Source of the DNA: Lamprobacter modestohalophilus | GTDB taxonomy: Bacteria; Pseudomonadota; Gammaproteobacteria; Chromatiales; Chromatiaceae | Assembly: GCF_016583905.1 (NCBI RefSeq) | Contig: NZ_NRRY01000020.1 | Location: 1-64,000 of the forward strand | Length of the DNA stretch: 64,000 nucleotides | Direction of reading: 5' to 3' | Made by a program: the position numbers and the translations under genes | Notes under the pieces: generated by a model | Databases searched by the model: none | What the model was told of the DNA's origin: nothing | Seen by the model: the letters and a program-made list of their open reading frames with translations, nothing else | Shown here: positions 1-7,594 of the stretch, one piece after another | Position numbering within the stretch: the stretch's first letter is position 1 | How the letters are laid out: each line of letters begins with the position of its first letter

Positions 1-78
1 CGTGATGGCCCGGTCTTTGTGAGTCTCTGTCATTGGTCTGCTCCGCTACCTTGGTTGACGATGGGTTCTCATCATCGC

Positions 79-216
79 TTATTGTGCCCGCTCGGGGTGT
101 GTTGGAGGAGCGGGGCGGACCATTCCATTACCGAGGTCTCGGGCGTGGATGCAGGCGTCGTTTGCCCACAGTGAGAATCGGTAGGGCAGGTTGGCGTCGA
201 TCAAGAAGCGCGCCAT
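79..216 (-). pseudogene. Truncated DUF5615 (PIN-like) toxin
   Basis: A 45-codon frame begins with its ATG overlapping the TGA of the upstream DUF433 gene. Its start, MARFLIDANLPYRF followed by a HARDLGNG segment, is the N-terminus of DUF5615 PIN-like toxins, which normally pair with DUF433 antitoxins. Full members continue with a segment ending near VTKDxDF. Here the frame turns into unrelated residues after the glycine pair and stops, so the catalytic C-terminal half is missing. I infer an inactivated toxin left beside its antitoxin. Confidence 0.7.
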
Positions 217-464
217 CAGGCCACGCGTTCAAGACTGTAGCGATGGGCCATCATGTCTGCGGCGAAGCGGACACAGGCGTCGATGTCCGCATCCTCTAGC
301 GATGGATATTGCTGGAGGATCTCCTCACGAGAATCCCCGGCGCCGAGATAGCCCAGCACGGTTTCGACGGTGATCCTTAAGCCGCGAATGGTCGGCCGAC
401 CGTTGCAGAGATCAGGGTCGACAGTGATGCGACCGTCGAGGTAGCTGAGGGTTTCGCTGGCCAT
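216..464 (-). CDS. DUF433 family antitoxin
   Basis: This 82-residue protein has the DUF433 pattern: an ITVDPDLCNGRPTIRGLRI segment near residues 13-31, then a helix with REEILQQYPSLEDADI. DUF433 proteins are usually antitoxins for DUF5615 or VapC-like toxins and probably bind DNA. The ATG at 464 is preferred over one 14 codons upstream because an AGGAG lies about 12 bases before it and homologues start near there. It overlaps the truncated toxin frame (TGATG), so the two were co-translated. With the toxin broken it may be an orphan. Confidence 0.8.
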   Translation of the reverse strand: MASETLSYLDGRITVDPDLCNGRPTIRGLRITVETVLGYLGAGDSREEILQQYPSLEDADIDACVRFAADMMAHRYSLERVA

Positions 465-638
465 CTGAGCGTTGACTCCTGTGCAGTCGGTAGGGTGTTG
501 GCGCATTTCGGCGCACAGCCGATCATCCTGGAGTTTATCAGCCGCGGATCATGCGCTCGACGCGCGGAGGAGATTTGAAAACGATCAGCGGGCCTTTTAT
601 CCCATGTCTTCAACGCATCGCGCCGACTGGAGACCAGG

Positions 639-748
639 CTTCAGATCGGCCGACCATCGACCCGGGATGCCAACAGCATCGGGCCGATAACGACCAGGAA
701 GGCGGCGAAGGCGCCGCTCCAGAGTAGGCCCGAGAGCAGCATCCAGCT
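639..748 (-). repeat. Duplicated 3' end of nnrS (110 bp)
   Basis: This stretch matches positions 2713-2822, the 3' end of nnrS, with about nine mismatches in 110 bases and in the same orientation. On the minus strand it still reads as the NnrS C-terminus (WMLLSGLLWSGAFAAFLVV and onward, ending RVDGRPI and stop). There is no start or upstream coding sequence, so it is a gene fragment. The match ends abruptly at both sides. Confidence 0.85.
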
Positions 749-755
749 CCCAGGG

Positions 756-784
756 TTGCCTTTTATCTGACGTTCGCGTTAGAT
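756..784 (+). promoter_or_regulatory. Promoter with MerR-type operator dyad
   Basis: A -35-like TTGCCT (756-761) and a -10-like TTAGAT (779-784) are 17 bases apart. The dyad ATCTGACGTTCGCGTTAGAT (765-784; 8-base arms, one mismatch) lies in the spacer and covers the -10 element. MerR regulators bind dyads between -35 and -10, and a MerR gene lies two genes downstream, so autoregulation of this small cluster is a reasonable inference. MerR promoters usually have a 19-20 base spacer, so the hexamer assignment is tentative. Confidence 0.5.
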
Positions 785-813
785 TAGTGCTCCACGCCAA
801 TCGGAGGTCAACC

Positions 814-1038
814 ATGTCGACGAAACTTCTGCTGCACACCAAACAAGCCTTAGACAACGCTGCGCGGGCTGCGTTGAAGGATCACCTTCAAGCTGAGCTG
901 GCAGGCGAAACGCGCTTGGAGCCATCGACCAAACCACACCTGTTGTTTGCCTTGTATGATCCCGCGCGAGCGACCTCACAGCAGCTCCTAGCCGTGGTGC
1001 AGAAGCGGGACCTGTCAGCACGCTTCGTTGACCTGTGA
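814..1038 (+). CDS. Small HMA-fold-like protein without CxxC
   Basis: This 74-residue protein starts at the ATG at 814, with GGAGG eight bases upstream. Its predicted pattern (strand TKLLLH, helix, strand HLLFALYDP, helix SQQLLAVVQ, strand ARFVDL) resembles the ferredoxin-like fold of heavy-metal-associated domains. The CxxC metal site of that family is absent; only His and acidic residues could bind a metal. It is the first gene after the MerR-type promoter and is followed 25 bases later by a MerR gene, so a metal- or stress-linked role is inferred. I cannot name a function. Confidence 0.6.
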   Translation: MSTKLLLHTKQALDNAARAALKDHLQAELAGETRLEPSTKPHLLFALYDPARATSQQLLAVVQKRDLSARFVDL

Positions 1039-1063
1039 ATCGCGCTGGCTCTAGCGGGGTGTC

Positions 1064-1534
1064 ATGACCATGAAGATCGGCGCCATCGCCGCGCAGCTTG
1101 GTACCACGGTGCGCACCCTGCGCTTCTACGAAGCGCAGGGGCTGGTGCAGCCGCAGCGCACGCCGGGCGGAACCCGGCTGTACGATGAGGCGGATGTGGC
1201 CCGTTTTGCCGCCGTGCTGGCGCTGGCCCGTCTCGGCTTCTCGCTGCAAGAGCTGGCTGCGCTGGCCGCTGTGCGTTCGCAGCACGAGACCGGGGATGCG
1301 GCGAGCCGTGATGTCCTGGCCCGTCTTGCCGCCATGGATCAAAGCCTCGCCGCGCAAGCGGCCGCCATTAAGACACAACGGCGCGATCTGGCCCAAGCCC
1401 AAGCGCTGGTGCGCCGCTGCCAGGGCTGCACGCAGCGTCCGCTGCGCACAGTCTGCGATCAATGTGAGGTCAGTCGTGGCGTCAGCGACAGCCAGATCCT
1501 GCAGCTGGTTTGGGAGGCCCCGGTCCGTGATTGA
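1064..1534 (+). CDS. MerR family transcriptional regulator
   Basis: Residues 3-70 form a MerR winged helix: MKIGAIAAQLGTTVRTLRFYE, then GxxRLYDEADVARF. A coiled-coil dimer helix follows, and the C-terminus (about residues 125-145) carries CxxC and CxxC pairs (RRCQGC, VCDQC), which could bind zinc or another thiophilic metal. Length, 156 residues, is usual for the family. A second ATG two codons in (1070) could be the true start. Its likely operator lies at 765-784. The 3' end overlaps the next gene by eight bases. Confidence 0.85.
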   Translation: MTMKIGAIAAQLGTTVRTLRFYEAQGLVQPQRTPGGTRLYDEADVARFAAVLALARLGFSLQELAALAAVRSQHETGDAASRDVLARLAAMDQSLAAQAAAIKTQRRDLAQAQALVRRCQGCTQRPLRTVCDQCEVSRGVSDSQILQLVWEAPVRD

Positions 1535-2213
1535 GGTGCAGCTTGATTGGTGTTATCGATGCGACTGGCCGGACGGCTTTGGCGCCCGTGGCTGGAAGCT
1601 CGCCTCGGCGATCGATGATCCGAACATCATCGCCTCGACACCAGCCACCGGCGATCAGATACCCACTGCGGTGTTCATCCACGACATCCTTGATCACGCT
1701 CTCTGTGGGCTACCGCCGAGTGGCCATCGGGCTGAATCGATCGCGCTGCTGCAACTCGCTGCGCGCACCGGCGCTGATCCGCGCCCGGATCTAGCGCAGA
1801 TGGTCGATGAAGACCTGCTGCAGGGCCAGGCCAGTGGCGAGCCGCTGGACAGCCTCCTGCCGGAGGATCTCAAGCCCCAGCGATTGGACAGGCCATACAG
1901 CGGCCGGGCGGTCATTCAGCCTCTGATCGATCGGCTGGGCCCTGAGGTCGTGCGATCGCGCTTGACCCAACACCTGTTCGAGATCGGTGTCGCAGGCGCT
2001 GCAAAAGCCGAAACGGCCTATCGTGCGCGGGGGCTTGAGTACGAGCGCCGGGGTGCCCTTGGGCTGGTGCTACAACGGCTTTTTACAGAGGCCGACCGGC
2101 GGGTCTGTGAGGCCGGTTGGCACCAGGCCTCGGGTTTGATCGCGATCAGTCAGGAGCGTTGCGCACTGCGCGTGCAATCACCGCAAGCATGGGCCGTTGC
2201 GAGCCAGTATTGA
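1527..2213 (+). CDS. Conserved-looking protein of unknown function, CxxC and HDxxDH motifs
   Basis: The 228-residue frame probably starts at the GTG at 1527, nine bases after a GGGAGG, and overlaps the end of the MerR gene, so it is coupled to it. Near the N-terminus is WCYRCDWPDGF, a CxxC, and near residues 52-68 is FIHDILDHALCGLPPSGH, rich in His and Asp and spaced like a metal-binding helix. The rest is helical with no membrane segment or signal peptide. I do not recognise the family. Its place behind a MerR regulator suggests a metal-related role, but that is inference. Confidence 0.65.
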   Translation: MIEVQLDWCYRCDWPDGFGARGWKLASAIDDPNIIASTPATGDQIPTAVFIHDILDHALCGLPPSGHRAESIALLQLAARTGADPRPDLAQMVDEDLLQGQASGEPLDSLLPEDLKPQRLDRPYSGRAVIQPLIDRLGPEVVRSRLTQHLFEIGVAGAAKAETAYRARGLEYERRGALGLVLQRLFTEADRRVCEAGWHQASGLIAISQERCALRVQSPQAWAVASQY

Positions 2214-2325
2214 TGTCATGCGCTATGCGCAATGGTCTTGAGCAGAAAGCCCTGCGTGATCATCACTGCTGAGTGTCCGCTTATGGAAGACGCGACCTTC
2301 ATGGTCACGCCGAGCCTTTAACCTG

Positions 2326-2643
2326 TCAGGCCGTTTTGTGGAGCTCGTGATAATCACGGATGGAATTCAGCGCGTCTTTTTCTGTTTGCTGAGCCTTGTA
2401 CAGATCCCAGCGGATTTGCAGGTTCAGCCAGAAATCCTCTGACATGTTGAAAAACCGCGCCAACCGCAGCGCGGTGCTGGGTGTGACGCCACGACGCTGA
2501 TTAACCAGTTCGTTCACACGCTGGTACGGCACCTGGATGGCGTCTGCCAGTTCACGCTGGGTAATGCCCATGGGGGTCAGAAACTCCTCCAGGAGCATTT
2601 CACCGGGATCTGTGGGTTGGCGTTTGGTCGGTATGCGCACCAT
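2326..2643 (-). CDS. higA: HigA-type antitoxin (XRE family)
   Basis: This 105-residue protein matches HigA antitoxins: PGEMLLEEFLTPMGITQRELADAIQVP, then VNELVNQRRGVTPSTALRLARFF and DFWLNLQ. The XRE helix-turn-helix spans about residues 25-80 and would bind the operon's own promoter. A GAGGTGA precedes the ATG. The higB toxin that normally lies directly upstream survives only as a remnant (2653-2712), so this antitoxin is now solitary and may serve only as a regulator or as decaying sequence. Confidence 0.9.
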   Translation of the reverse strand: MVRIPTKRQPTDPGEMLLEEFLTPMGITQRELADAIQVPYQRVNELVNQRRGVTPSTALRLARFFNMSEDFWLNLQIRWDLYKAQQTEKDALNSIRDYHELHKTA

Positions 2644-2652
2644 CTTGTCACC

Positions 2653-2712
2653 TCAGTGGTCATCGGTGATTTCAACATCGGCGGGCCCGGATGGCGTCCA
2701 GACAAAGCAAAT
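2653..2712 (-). pseudogene. higB toxin remnant (last 19 codons)
   Basis: On the minus strand, ten bases before the higA ATG, the frame reads ICFVWTPSGPADVEITDDH and stop. This is the characteristic C-terminus of HigB/RelE-type toxins (ICFxWxxxGPxDVEIxDxH). Upstream of 2712 the sequence becomes the nnrS 3' end, so the first 70-80 codons and the promoter are gone. The breakpoint coincides with the edge of the 110-bp nnrS repeat, pointing to a recombination event. Confidence 0.8.
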
Positions 2713-2822
2713 CTTCAGATCGGCCGACCATCAACACGCGGTGCCAACAGCATCGGGCCAATGACGACCAGGAAGGCAGCGAAGGCGCCGCTCCAGAGCA
2801 GACCCGAGAGCAGCATCCAGCT
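2713..2822 (-). repeat. Parent copy of the nnrS 3' repeat
   Basis: This is the second member of the 110-bp direct repeat pair with 639-748, lying inside intact nnrS. The two copies are 2074 bases apart and enclose the MerR module and higA. Confidence 0.85.
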
Positions 2823-3872
2823 GTTGTACTGCGCCGGCCAGAGCAGCGGAAACGCAACCCGGATCAGCGCCGCGAGGTTGATCGCAACGAAGGCCGCCGT
2901 CATCGACGGCGACGAGGCCATTGCCCGGCCCGTATGTCCCAAGGTCACCCGCACCATCATGCCGAGGGTAAAGACGCCGATGGCTCCCGCAGTCAACGCG
3001 TGCAGGGCGACATTGGGCGCAAGCAGGCCAAGCTCGGCGCCGGCATCCAGGATCAACCCAACAATCAGCCAGAGCGCACCCGCGTAGAGCACGGCGAGGA
3101 TCGGAATCCGCCAGGCGCGCCGATCATGCCAGCCGGCAAAGCGGGCGAGCAGGCTCAGCGCGAAGGCGAGGGCGGCGATGGCCTTCAGCATTAGCCAAGG
3201 GCTGATCAGATCGGCGGCGAGCCAGGCGCCCGCAGCGACGAAGGTCGTCACCTCGAGCCACTGATAGGACTTGGGCTCGGCGTCGTTGATCGCCGCTTTG
3301 GTAAAGAAGGGCAGCACTCGGCCGGAGACGATCAGCAGCGTGATCAGCACCAAGCCGAGCATCAGGCCATCGGCATCCAACAGACCCGCCGGCACCGCGC
3401 CCGCCGCGCTCAGATGGCTCCAGGCCGTGGCAACGGTCATCCCGCCCAAGATCAGTAAAAAGACGCGATTGACCGGATTCGGCCCGTTCCATAGCGGCTT
3501 TCGCATCGACCAGGCCAACGCCAGCGGGAAGGCGGCGGCCAGCAGGGCATCGCCCCAGACCGGCAGCGCCAGCCAGGGCAAGGCGCGCGCGATCAGCCAC
3601 AGCAGCACCAGCCCCGCCAATTCGGCGCCGGACGCGGTTTCCTGTCCAGTCCAGTTGCGCACCGCCGTGAGCAGAAAGCCGGCGATCACCGCCAGCGTGT
3701 AGCCATAGAGCATCTCGTGGGCATGCCAGGCACTGCCGACGAAGCGCAGATTGATCGGCAGCAGCCCGTGCAGCATCGCTAGCCACGCGAGCAGCGAGAG
3801 GCAGCCGATCACGCCGGCGGCGAGGAAGAACGGGCGGAAGCCCAGGGACAGCAACGGGTTCTGGTTTGGCAT
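2715..3872 (-). CDS. nnrS: NnrS family membrane protein
   Basis: NnrS proteins are haem- and copper-containing inner-membrane proteins linked to nitric oxide and nitrosative stress. This 385-residue protein has the expected length and about twelve hydrophobic segments. Family hallmarks are visible: LGFRPFFLAAG at the N-terminus, SAWHAHEMLYGY near residue 50, RNWTGQ near 92 and GHTGRAM near 310. It lies in the same direction as fcc and nap and near a DNR-type regulator, which suits control by nitrogen oxides, though I see no clear FNR-type box before it. The gene is intact, but its downstream neighbour is a toxin remnant joined directly to its stop. Confidence 0.9.
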   Translation of the reverse strand: MPNQNPLLSLGFRPFFLAAGVIGCLSLLAWLAMLHGLLPINLRFVGSAWHAHEMLYGYTLAVIAGFLLTAVRNWTGQETASGAELAGLVLLWLIARALPWLALPVWGDALLAAAFPLALAWSMRKPLWNGPNPVNRVFLLILGGMTVATAWSHLSAAGAVPAGLLDADGLMLGLVLITLLIVSGRVLPFFTKAAINDAEPKSYQWLEVTTFVAAGAWLAADLISPWLMLKAIAALAFALSLLARFAGWHDRRAWRIPILAVLYAGALWLIVGLILDAGAELGLLAPNVALHALTAGAIGVFTLGMMVRVTLGHTGRAMASSPSMTAAFVAINLAALIRVAFPLLWPAQYNSWMLLSGLLWSGAFAAFLVVIGPMLLAPRVDGRPI

Positions 3873-3911
3873 CGGGTGACAACTAGACCGTTCGAGGGGC
3901 CTGCAATAGAT

Positions 3912-4088
3912 TCATCGAGCCGTGAAGCACTGCGATGACATCAACTTGAGCTTCGGCGGTTTCCGTTCAGTGAACTCACATTGAGACAATCCGTACTTTT
4001 CCCTGATCTCCGACCCGTCTTTGGTCCTGCCAGACAGGATGTCTTGCAGGCCTCTCTCTATCGCGGCACGCACAGAACGCTGCCGCAT
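3912..4088 (-). CDS. Small ORF coupled to fccB, unknown
   Basis: A 58-codon frame begins with an ATG sharing one base with the fccB stop (TGATG), the pattern of translational coupling. The product is basic at its N-terminus (MRQRSVRAAIERGLQD) and has no recognisable domain, signal peptide or membrane segment. It could equally be read-through noise, since 58 codons by chance are common in GC-rich DNA. Confidence 0.3.
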   Translation of the reverse strand: MRQRSVRAAIERGLQDILSGRTKDGSEIREKYGLSQCEFTERKPPKLKLMSSQCFTAR

Positions 4089-5398
4089 CACGTGAACATA
4101 TCGGCCGTGATATTGCGATACCAACCGATCGCGAACTGTACCTCGATGGCTCGGGTACGAGCATCGGCATCGGCGGCGGAGAGACCGCCGGCGCCAGGCA
4201 CCGAGACGATCTCGCCGTCCTTCAGCTCATAAACCCCAGCCACCGAGATGCCGTGATCGGGCGCCAGGATGCTGTAGCAGGTGTTGACGTAAGACGGCGC
4301 GGGCGCCGGCTGGCCGTTGATCGCCGCGGCGACCGCCATCGCGCAGACCTTACCTTGGGAGTTGGCGGCATAGCCTGATTTCGGCATCGCGCCGGCCATC
4401 GCCGCATCACCGATCACGTAGATATCCGAGTGCAGTGTCGACTCGAAGGTCTGCTGATTGACCGGGCACCAGCCGCTGTCGTCGACCAGCCCATTGTTCA
4501 CCGCCAGCTCGGCGGCGCGCTGCGGCGGGATCAGATTAATCACATCGGCCTCGAAATCCTCGACAGGGCCGACCAGGGTCATTGAGTCAGCGTCGATGGC
4601 CTCGATGTTGCCGCCCGCCGCAGCCGGAACCCATTCGATCATGTCGCCGTAGTGCTCCTTCCAGGCGGCTTGGAACAGCCCCTGTTTGGAAAAGGCGTCC
4701 TTGGCATCGTAGATCATCACCTTGGATTTCGGCTTGTGATGGCTGAAGTAGAGCGCGATCTGGGCCGCCCGCTCATAAGGGCCGGGTGGGCAACGGAACG
4801 GGTTGGGCGGTGCGACGATGGCGCAGACGCCACCGTCGGGCATGGCTTCCAACTGCCGGCGCAGCAGCAGGGTCTGCGGGCCAGCCTTCCAGGCGTGCGG
4901 AAGCGTCGAGTCCGCCAGCTCGGCGCTCATGCCGTCAATGCTGCTGAAGTCGAAGGAGACACCGGGCGAGAGGATCAGTTTGTCGTAGTTGTAGACGGCG
5001 CCACCCTTGCCGCGCACGAAGCGCTGCTCGGGATCGATCTCGACGATCTCATCGCCCATCACCGCGATGCCGCGACGGCTCAGGCCCCGGTAATCGAAGG
5101 TCAGGCTTTCCATGTTGCGCTCGCCCGAGAGCACCTCGTTGCTCAAGGGGCAGGAGACGTAGACCGGATTGCGCTCGATCAGGGTCACGCGCAGTTCGGG
5201 ATCAGCCAGCTTCAGATACTTTGCGGCGATGGCGCCGCCGTAACCACCACCGACCACGACCACGCGCGCCTTGGGGGCATCGGCATGGAGGATGGCCGGG
5301 GCGCCGAGCAGACTGACTGCGGCACCACCCGCTGCCGCGCGACTGACCGAGCCCAGGAAGCGTCGACGGGAGGGATTCATCGGCTGTTGTGCGCTCAT
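4088..5398 (-). CDS. fccB: Flavocytochrome c sulfide dehydrogenase flavoprotein, copy 1
   Basis: FccB binds covalent FAD and oxidises sulfide in the periplasm, passing electrons to the FccA cytochrome. The 436-residue protein starts at the ATG at 5398, overlapping the fccA stop (ATGA); this start gives a Tat signal with RRRFLG at residues 11-16. The FAD site VVVVGGGYGGAIAAKYL follows at 46-62. Cys83 (YVSCPLSNEV) matches the FAD-linking cysteine, and Cys203 ([10 protein letters not shown]) and Cys311 (SGWCPV) match the redox disulfide pair, so it should be active. Compared with copy 2 it is more divergent at the C-terminus. Its promoter region shares a regulatory cassette with nap. Confidence 0.92.
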   Translation of the reverse strand: MSAQQPMNPSRRRFLGSVSRAAAGGAAVSLLGAPAILHADAPKARVVVVGGGYGGAIAAKYLKLADPELRVTLIERNPVYVSCPLSNEVLSGERNMESLTFDYRGLSRRGIAVMGDEIVEIDPEQRFVRGKGGAVYNYDKLILSPGVSFDFSSIDGMSAELADSTLPHAWKAGPQTLLLRRQLEAMPDGGVCAIVAPPNPFRCPPGPYERAAQIALYFSHHKPKSKVMIYDAKDAFSKQGLFQAAWKEHYGDMIEWVPAAAGGNIEAIDADSMTLVGPVEDFEADVINLIPPQRAAELAVNNGLVDDSGWCPVNQQTFESTLHSDIYVIGDAAMAGAMPKSGYAANSQGKVCAMAVAAAINGQPAPAPSYVNTCYSILAPDHGISVAGVYELKDGEIVSVPGAGGLSAADADARTRAIEVQFAIGWYRNITADMFT

Positions 5399-6054
5399 TT
5401 CTGGCTCTCGTAGTAGTGGGCGAGGGCTTGGATCTCGGCATCCTCGAGCACCATCACGCGCTCGGCGCCTTGGCGCTTCTTGCAGCTCTCGCCGCGCGCG
5501 CGACAGGTCTCCAACGCATACTGGATGTACGGACCCCATTGGCCGGCGAGCCGCGGTGAGCGGGCATCCTGGCCGCGACCACCGTCGGCATGGCAGCTCT
5601 CGCAGCGCTGCTGGTGGATCAGCTCGCCCTGGTAGGCCAGCTCGCCGTCGATTGGCCGTTCGGTTGAGACCCAGGGCCGGTCAGCAAAGAAGCTGGCGAT
5701 GGCGGCGATCTCCTGATCGCTGTAGCCGCGCATGATGCGGCCCATGATGGTCGAGGGGCGAACATCGTCTTTGTAGTCCTCGAGCACCTTGACCAGGTAG
5801 CCCTTATCCATGCCGGCGATGGTCGGCATCGCCGCGCCAGCGCTGGCACCATCGGTGCCGTGACAGCCGGCACAGGTGTGGGAGAGCATGGCTGCGGAGC
5901 GCACGCCCTCGGCTTGAGCGCCGAGGGCGAAGCCGGCGAGCAGCATGGCTAGCAGCCAGGCCTGGGATGGCAAACGGGGGCGCCATCGCGCCGCGGTCGT
6001 CTGTCGCAGTCGTTGGCTGAGCCTTCGCTCGGGTGTTGGGCAACGGGTTGTCAT
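5395..6054 (-). CDS. fccA: Flavocytochrome c dihaem cytochrome subunit, copy 1
   Basis: This dihaem c-type cytochrome accepts electrons from FccB. The start at 6054 is preferred to upstream frame starts because GAGGAGA lies just before it. The 219-residue product has a long basic N-terminus, then a hydrophobic stretch (about 31-48) ending in AQA, read as a secretion signal. CAGCH at 61-65 and CESCH at 151-155 are the two haem sites. PTIAGMDKGYLVKVL and the TIMGRIMRGYSDQEI helix are usual for the family. The C-terminus carries an extra CRARGESCKKRQ segment absent from copy 2. The gene overlaps fccB by four bases. Confidence 0.9.
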   Translation of the reverse strand: MTTRCPTPERRLSQRLRQTTAARWRPRLPSQAWLLAMLLAGFALGAQAEGVRSAAMLSHTCAGCHGTDGASAGAAMPTIAGMDKGYLVKVLEDYKDDVRPSTIMGRIMRGYSDQEIAAIASFFADRPWVSTERPIDGELAYQGELIHQQRCESCHADGGRGQDARSPRLAGQWGPYIQYALETCRARGESCKKRQGAERVMVLEDAEIQALAHYYESQK

Positions 6055-6120
6055 CTCAGCGTCTCCTCGCAGCGCTCGCGGTGGTCTCCGTGACATTTTG
6101 GCCGCGGCATCGATCGGGTT

Positions 6121-6136
6121 CTTGATCCGTCTCAAG
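6121..6136. promoter_or_regulatory. Inverted repeat CTTGAT-N4-CTCAAG (fcc promoter)
   Basis: CTTGATCCGTCTCAAG is a palindrome with 5-base arms (CTTGA and TCAAG). It lies 40 bases from the FNR/DNR-like box at 6161. The same motif, followed by CCT, recurs before nap (13175-13190) and before the dnr-like gene (14128-14143). If the 6161 box activates from -41.5 for fccA, this element would cover the transcription start. Confidence 0.55.
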
Positions 6137-6160
6137 CCTGCGCCGAGGCGAGCTAATCGA

Positions 6161-6174
6161 TTGATAGATGTCAA
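6161..6174. promoter_or_regulatory. FNR/DNR-type box between fccA and a divergent gene
   Basis: TTGATAGATGTCAA fits TTGAT-N4-GTCAA, the form of DNR/NNR sites, and is close to the FNR consensus. It lies 107 bases before the fccA start and 81 bases before the divergent ORF at 6255, so it could affect both. The surrounding 70 bases resemble the nap promoter region at 13170-13235. Confidence 0.65.
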
Positions 6175-6254
6175 TTCGAGCTACACTTGATCCCGTTGCA
6201 AAGGCTGCCCAAAAGCCTGTTCGAGCCCGCCCGCTCATCCCTCCGGAGCCGACC

Positions 6255-6815
6255 ATGAAGCCTGCCATCCTGTTCGTCGTCCTGCTGTTCGCGGTGATCC
6301 TGAACCAGTTGTTCAATCGCACGGGCGCTGATCCCGACGCCGACTTGGTCACCCGCCTTGCACAGCTCGAGGCACGCACGGAGCTGCTGACGAAACGGTT
6401 AGCGGACTTGGAGCAGGCTGCGCAGGCCGCTGTTCCATCAACAAACCAGCCCGCCACCACAACGGCCGCTACGAGCAAGGATTCAGCGGTTGATTGGCGC
6501 CTCGGCGCCGGGCTGCAAGGCGACCCGCTGCGGGTCGCTGCGCAGACCTTTGATCAGCGTCGCGGACGCATTGAGGTCTTGCTGGAGATCAAGGCGCCGC
6601 TGCCGGATGCCGATGCTTGGCCCCGGCAGCCAGGGCTGCAGGTGCCGGTCATCATGATCGCTAGGGACAGCAGCGGAGCCGTCGCCGCCGAGCAGGCGCT
6701 GACCCTGATACGCGGTGCGAGTCAGGAGCCAGGCGTCTATCTGCATCTCGGCGCTGAGTTATCCGAGCAAACGGCGGATCGCGTGCAGGTGATCGAACTC
6801 CACCGGAGTCGATGA
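6255..6815 (+). CDS. Membrane-anchored coiled-coil protein, unknown
   Basis: The 186-residue product starts MKPAILFVVLLFAVILNQLF, a single N-terminal membrane anchor or uncleaved signal. A short coiled coil follows (LVTRLAQLEARTELLTKRLADLEQ, about residues 30-53), then a Thr/Ala-rich linker and a predicted beta-rich domain. I recognise no family. The ATG at 6255 is chosen because a CCGGAG precedes it and it gives a clean anchor; a frame start at 6168 lies inside the regulatory box. It is divergent from fccBA and may share its control region. Confidence 0.6.
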   Translation: MKPAILFVVLLFAVILNQLFNRTGADPDADLVTRLAQLEARTELLTKRLADLEQAAQAAVPSTNQPATTTAATSKDSAVDWRLGAGLQGDPLRVAAQTFDQRRGRIEVLLEIKAPLPDADAWPRQPGLQVPVIMIARDSSGAVAAEQALTLIRGASQEPGVYLHLGAELSEQTADRVQVIELHRSR

Positions 6816-6886
6816 TCGCGGGGCTAGGGCTGAGGCCGCGTCATGAATGTCAGCGGGCCGCTTCGTGCCGTTTCCCTGCCGCGGTG

Positions 6887-7531
6887 TCACTGTTCCTGGG
6901 GGCTGATGGTCTGCCCATGCGGGTCATCGAGCCGGCTGTAGAAGCTGCTCTTGCCAGGCGCGTCCTGCTCTGGGTCGTATTGCATCGGTAGGCTGTGGGC
7001 GATGCCCTTATGGCAGTCGATGCAGGTCAGCCCGGCATCCTCGGCCTGTTGATGGCTCTGGCTGCTGCGGTTCTCTTGCTCGGTGTAATCCATCGAGTCG
7101 AACTCGTGGCAGTTGCGGCACTCGCGTGAGTCGGTCTTCTTCATCTGACTCCAGACGTTCTGCGCGAGCCGGAAGCGTTCGCCCTCGAACTTCTCCGGTG
7201 TGTCGATCGAGCCTTTGAAGTGGTGGTAAAGCTCTTTGGTCGCCTGGATCTTGCGCACCATTTTGTGCGTCCAGTCCTTGGGCACGTGGCAGTCCGGGCA
7301 GGTGGCGCGAACACCGGTGCGATTGGTGTAATGGATGGTGTCGGTGTATTCCTGATAGACGTTGACCTCCATCTCATGACAGGAGATGCAGAAGGTCTCG
7401 GTATTGGTCGCCTCCATCGCGGTGTTGAAGCCGCCCCAGAAGAGGATGCCGATCGCGATACCGATCGTCAGGAGGATCAGCATGGCTTTGCGGCCGCGTT
7501 TGGGCTGTGCGTGCTTGGCTTGGTCGGACAT
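6887..7531 (-). CDS. napC: Tetrahaem quinol dehydrogenase NapC
   Basis: NapC is a NapC/NirT-family cytochrome that takes electrons from quinol and gives them to NapB/NapA in the periplasm. This 214-residue protein has one N-terminal membrane helix (about 16-34) and four haem sites: CISCH at 48, CPDCH at 78, CRNCH at 138 and CIDCH at 170. The [10 protein letters not shown] and [12 protein letters not shown] segments are family-typical. It is the last gene of napDAGHBC, 63 bases after napB. Confidence 0.94.
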   Translation of the reverse strand: MSDQAKHAQPKRGRKAMLILLTIGIAIGILFWGGFNTAMEATNTETFCISCHEMEVNVYQEYTDTIHYTNRTGVRATCPDCHVPKDWTHKMVRKIQATKELYHHFKGSIDTPEKFEGERFRLAQNVWSQMKKTDSRECRNCHEFDSMDYTEQENRSSQSHQQAEDAGLTCIDCHKGIAHSLPMQYDPEQDAPGKSSFYSRLDDPHGQTISPQEQ

Positions 7532-7594
7532 GAGGCCTGCCCCGGTGATAATGAGGATGCGGTGTGAGTGTGGGGATCGATGTGGGCTCGACGC

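Noticed and set aside
779-1462. A 227-codon minus-strand frame across the HMA-like and merR genes
   Set aside because: The MerR helix-turn-helix and its ribosome site are on the plus strand; the minus frame has no family resemblance.
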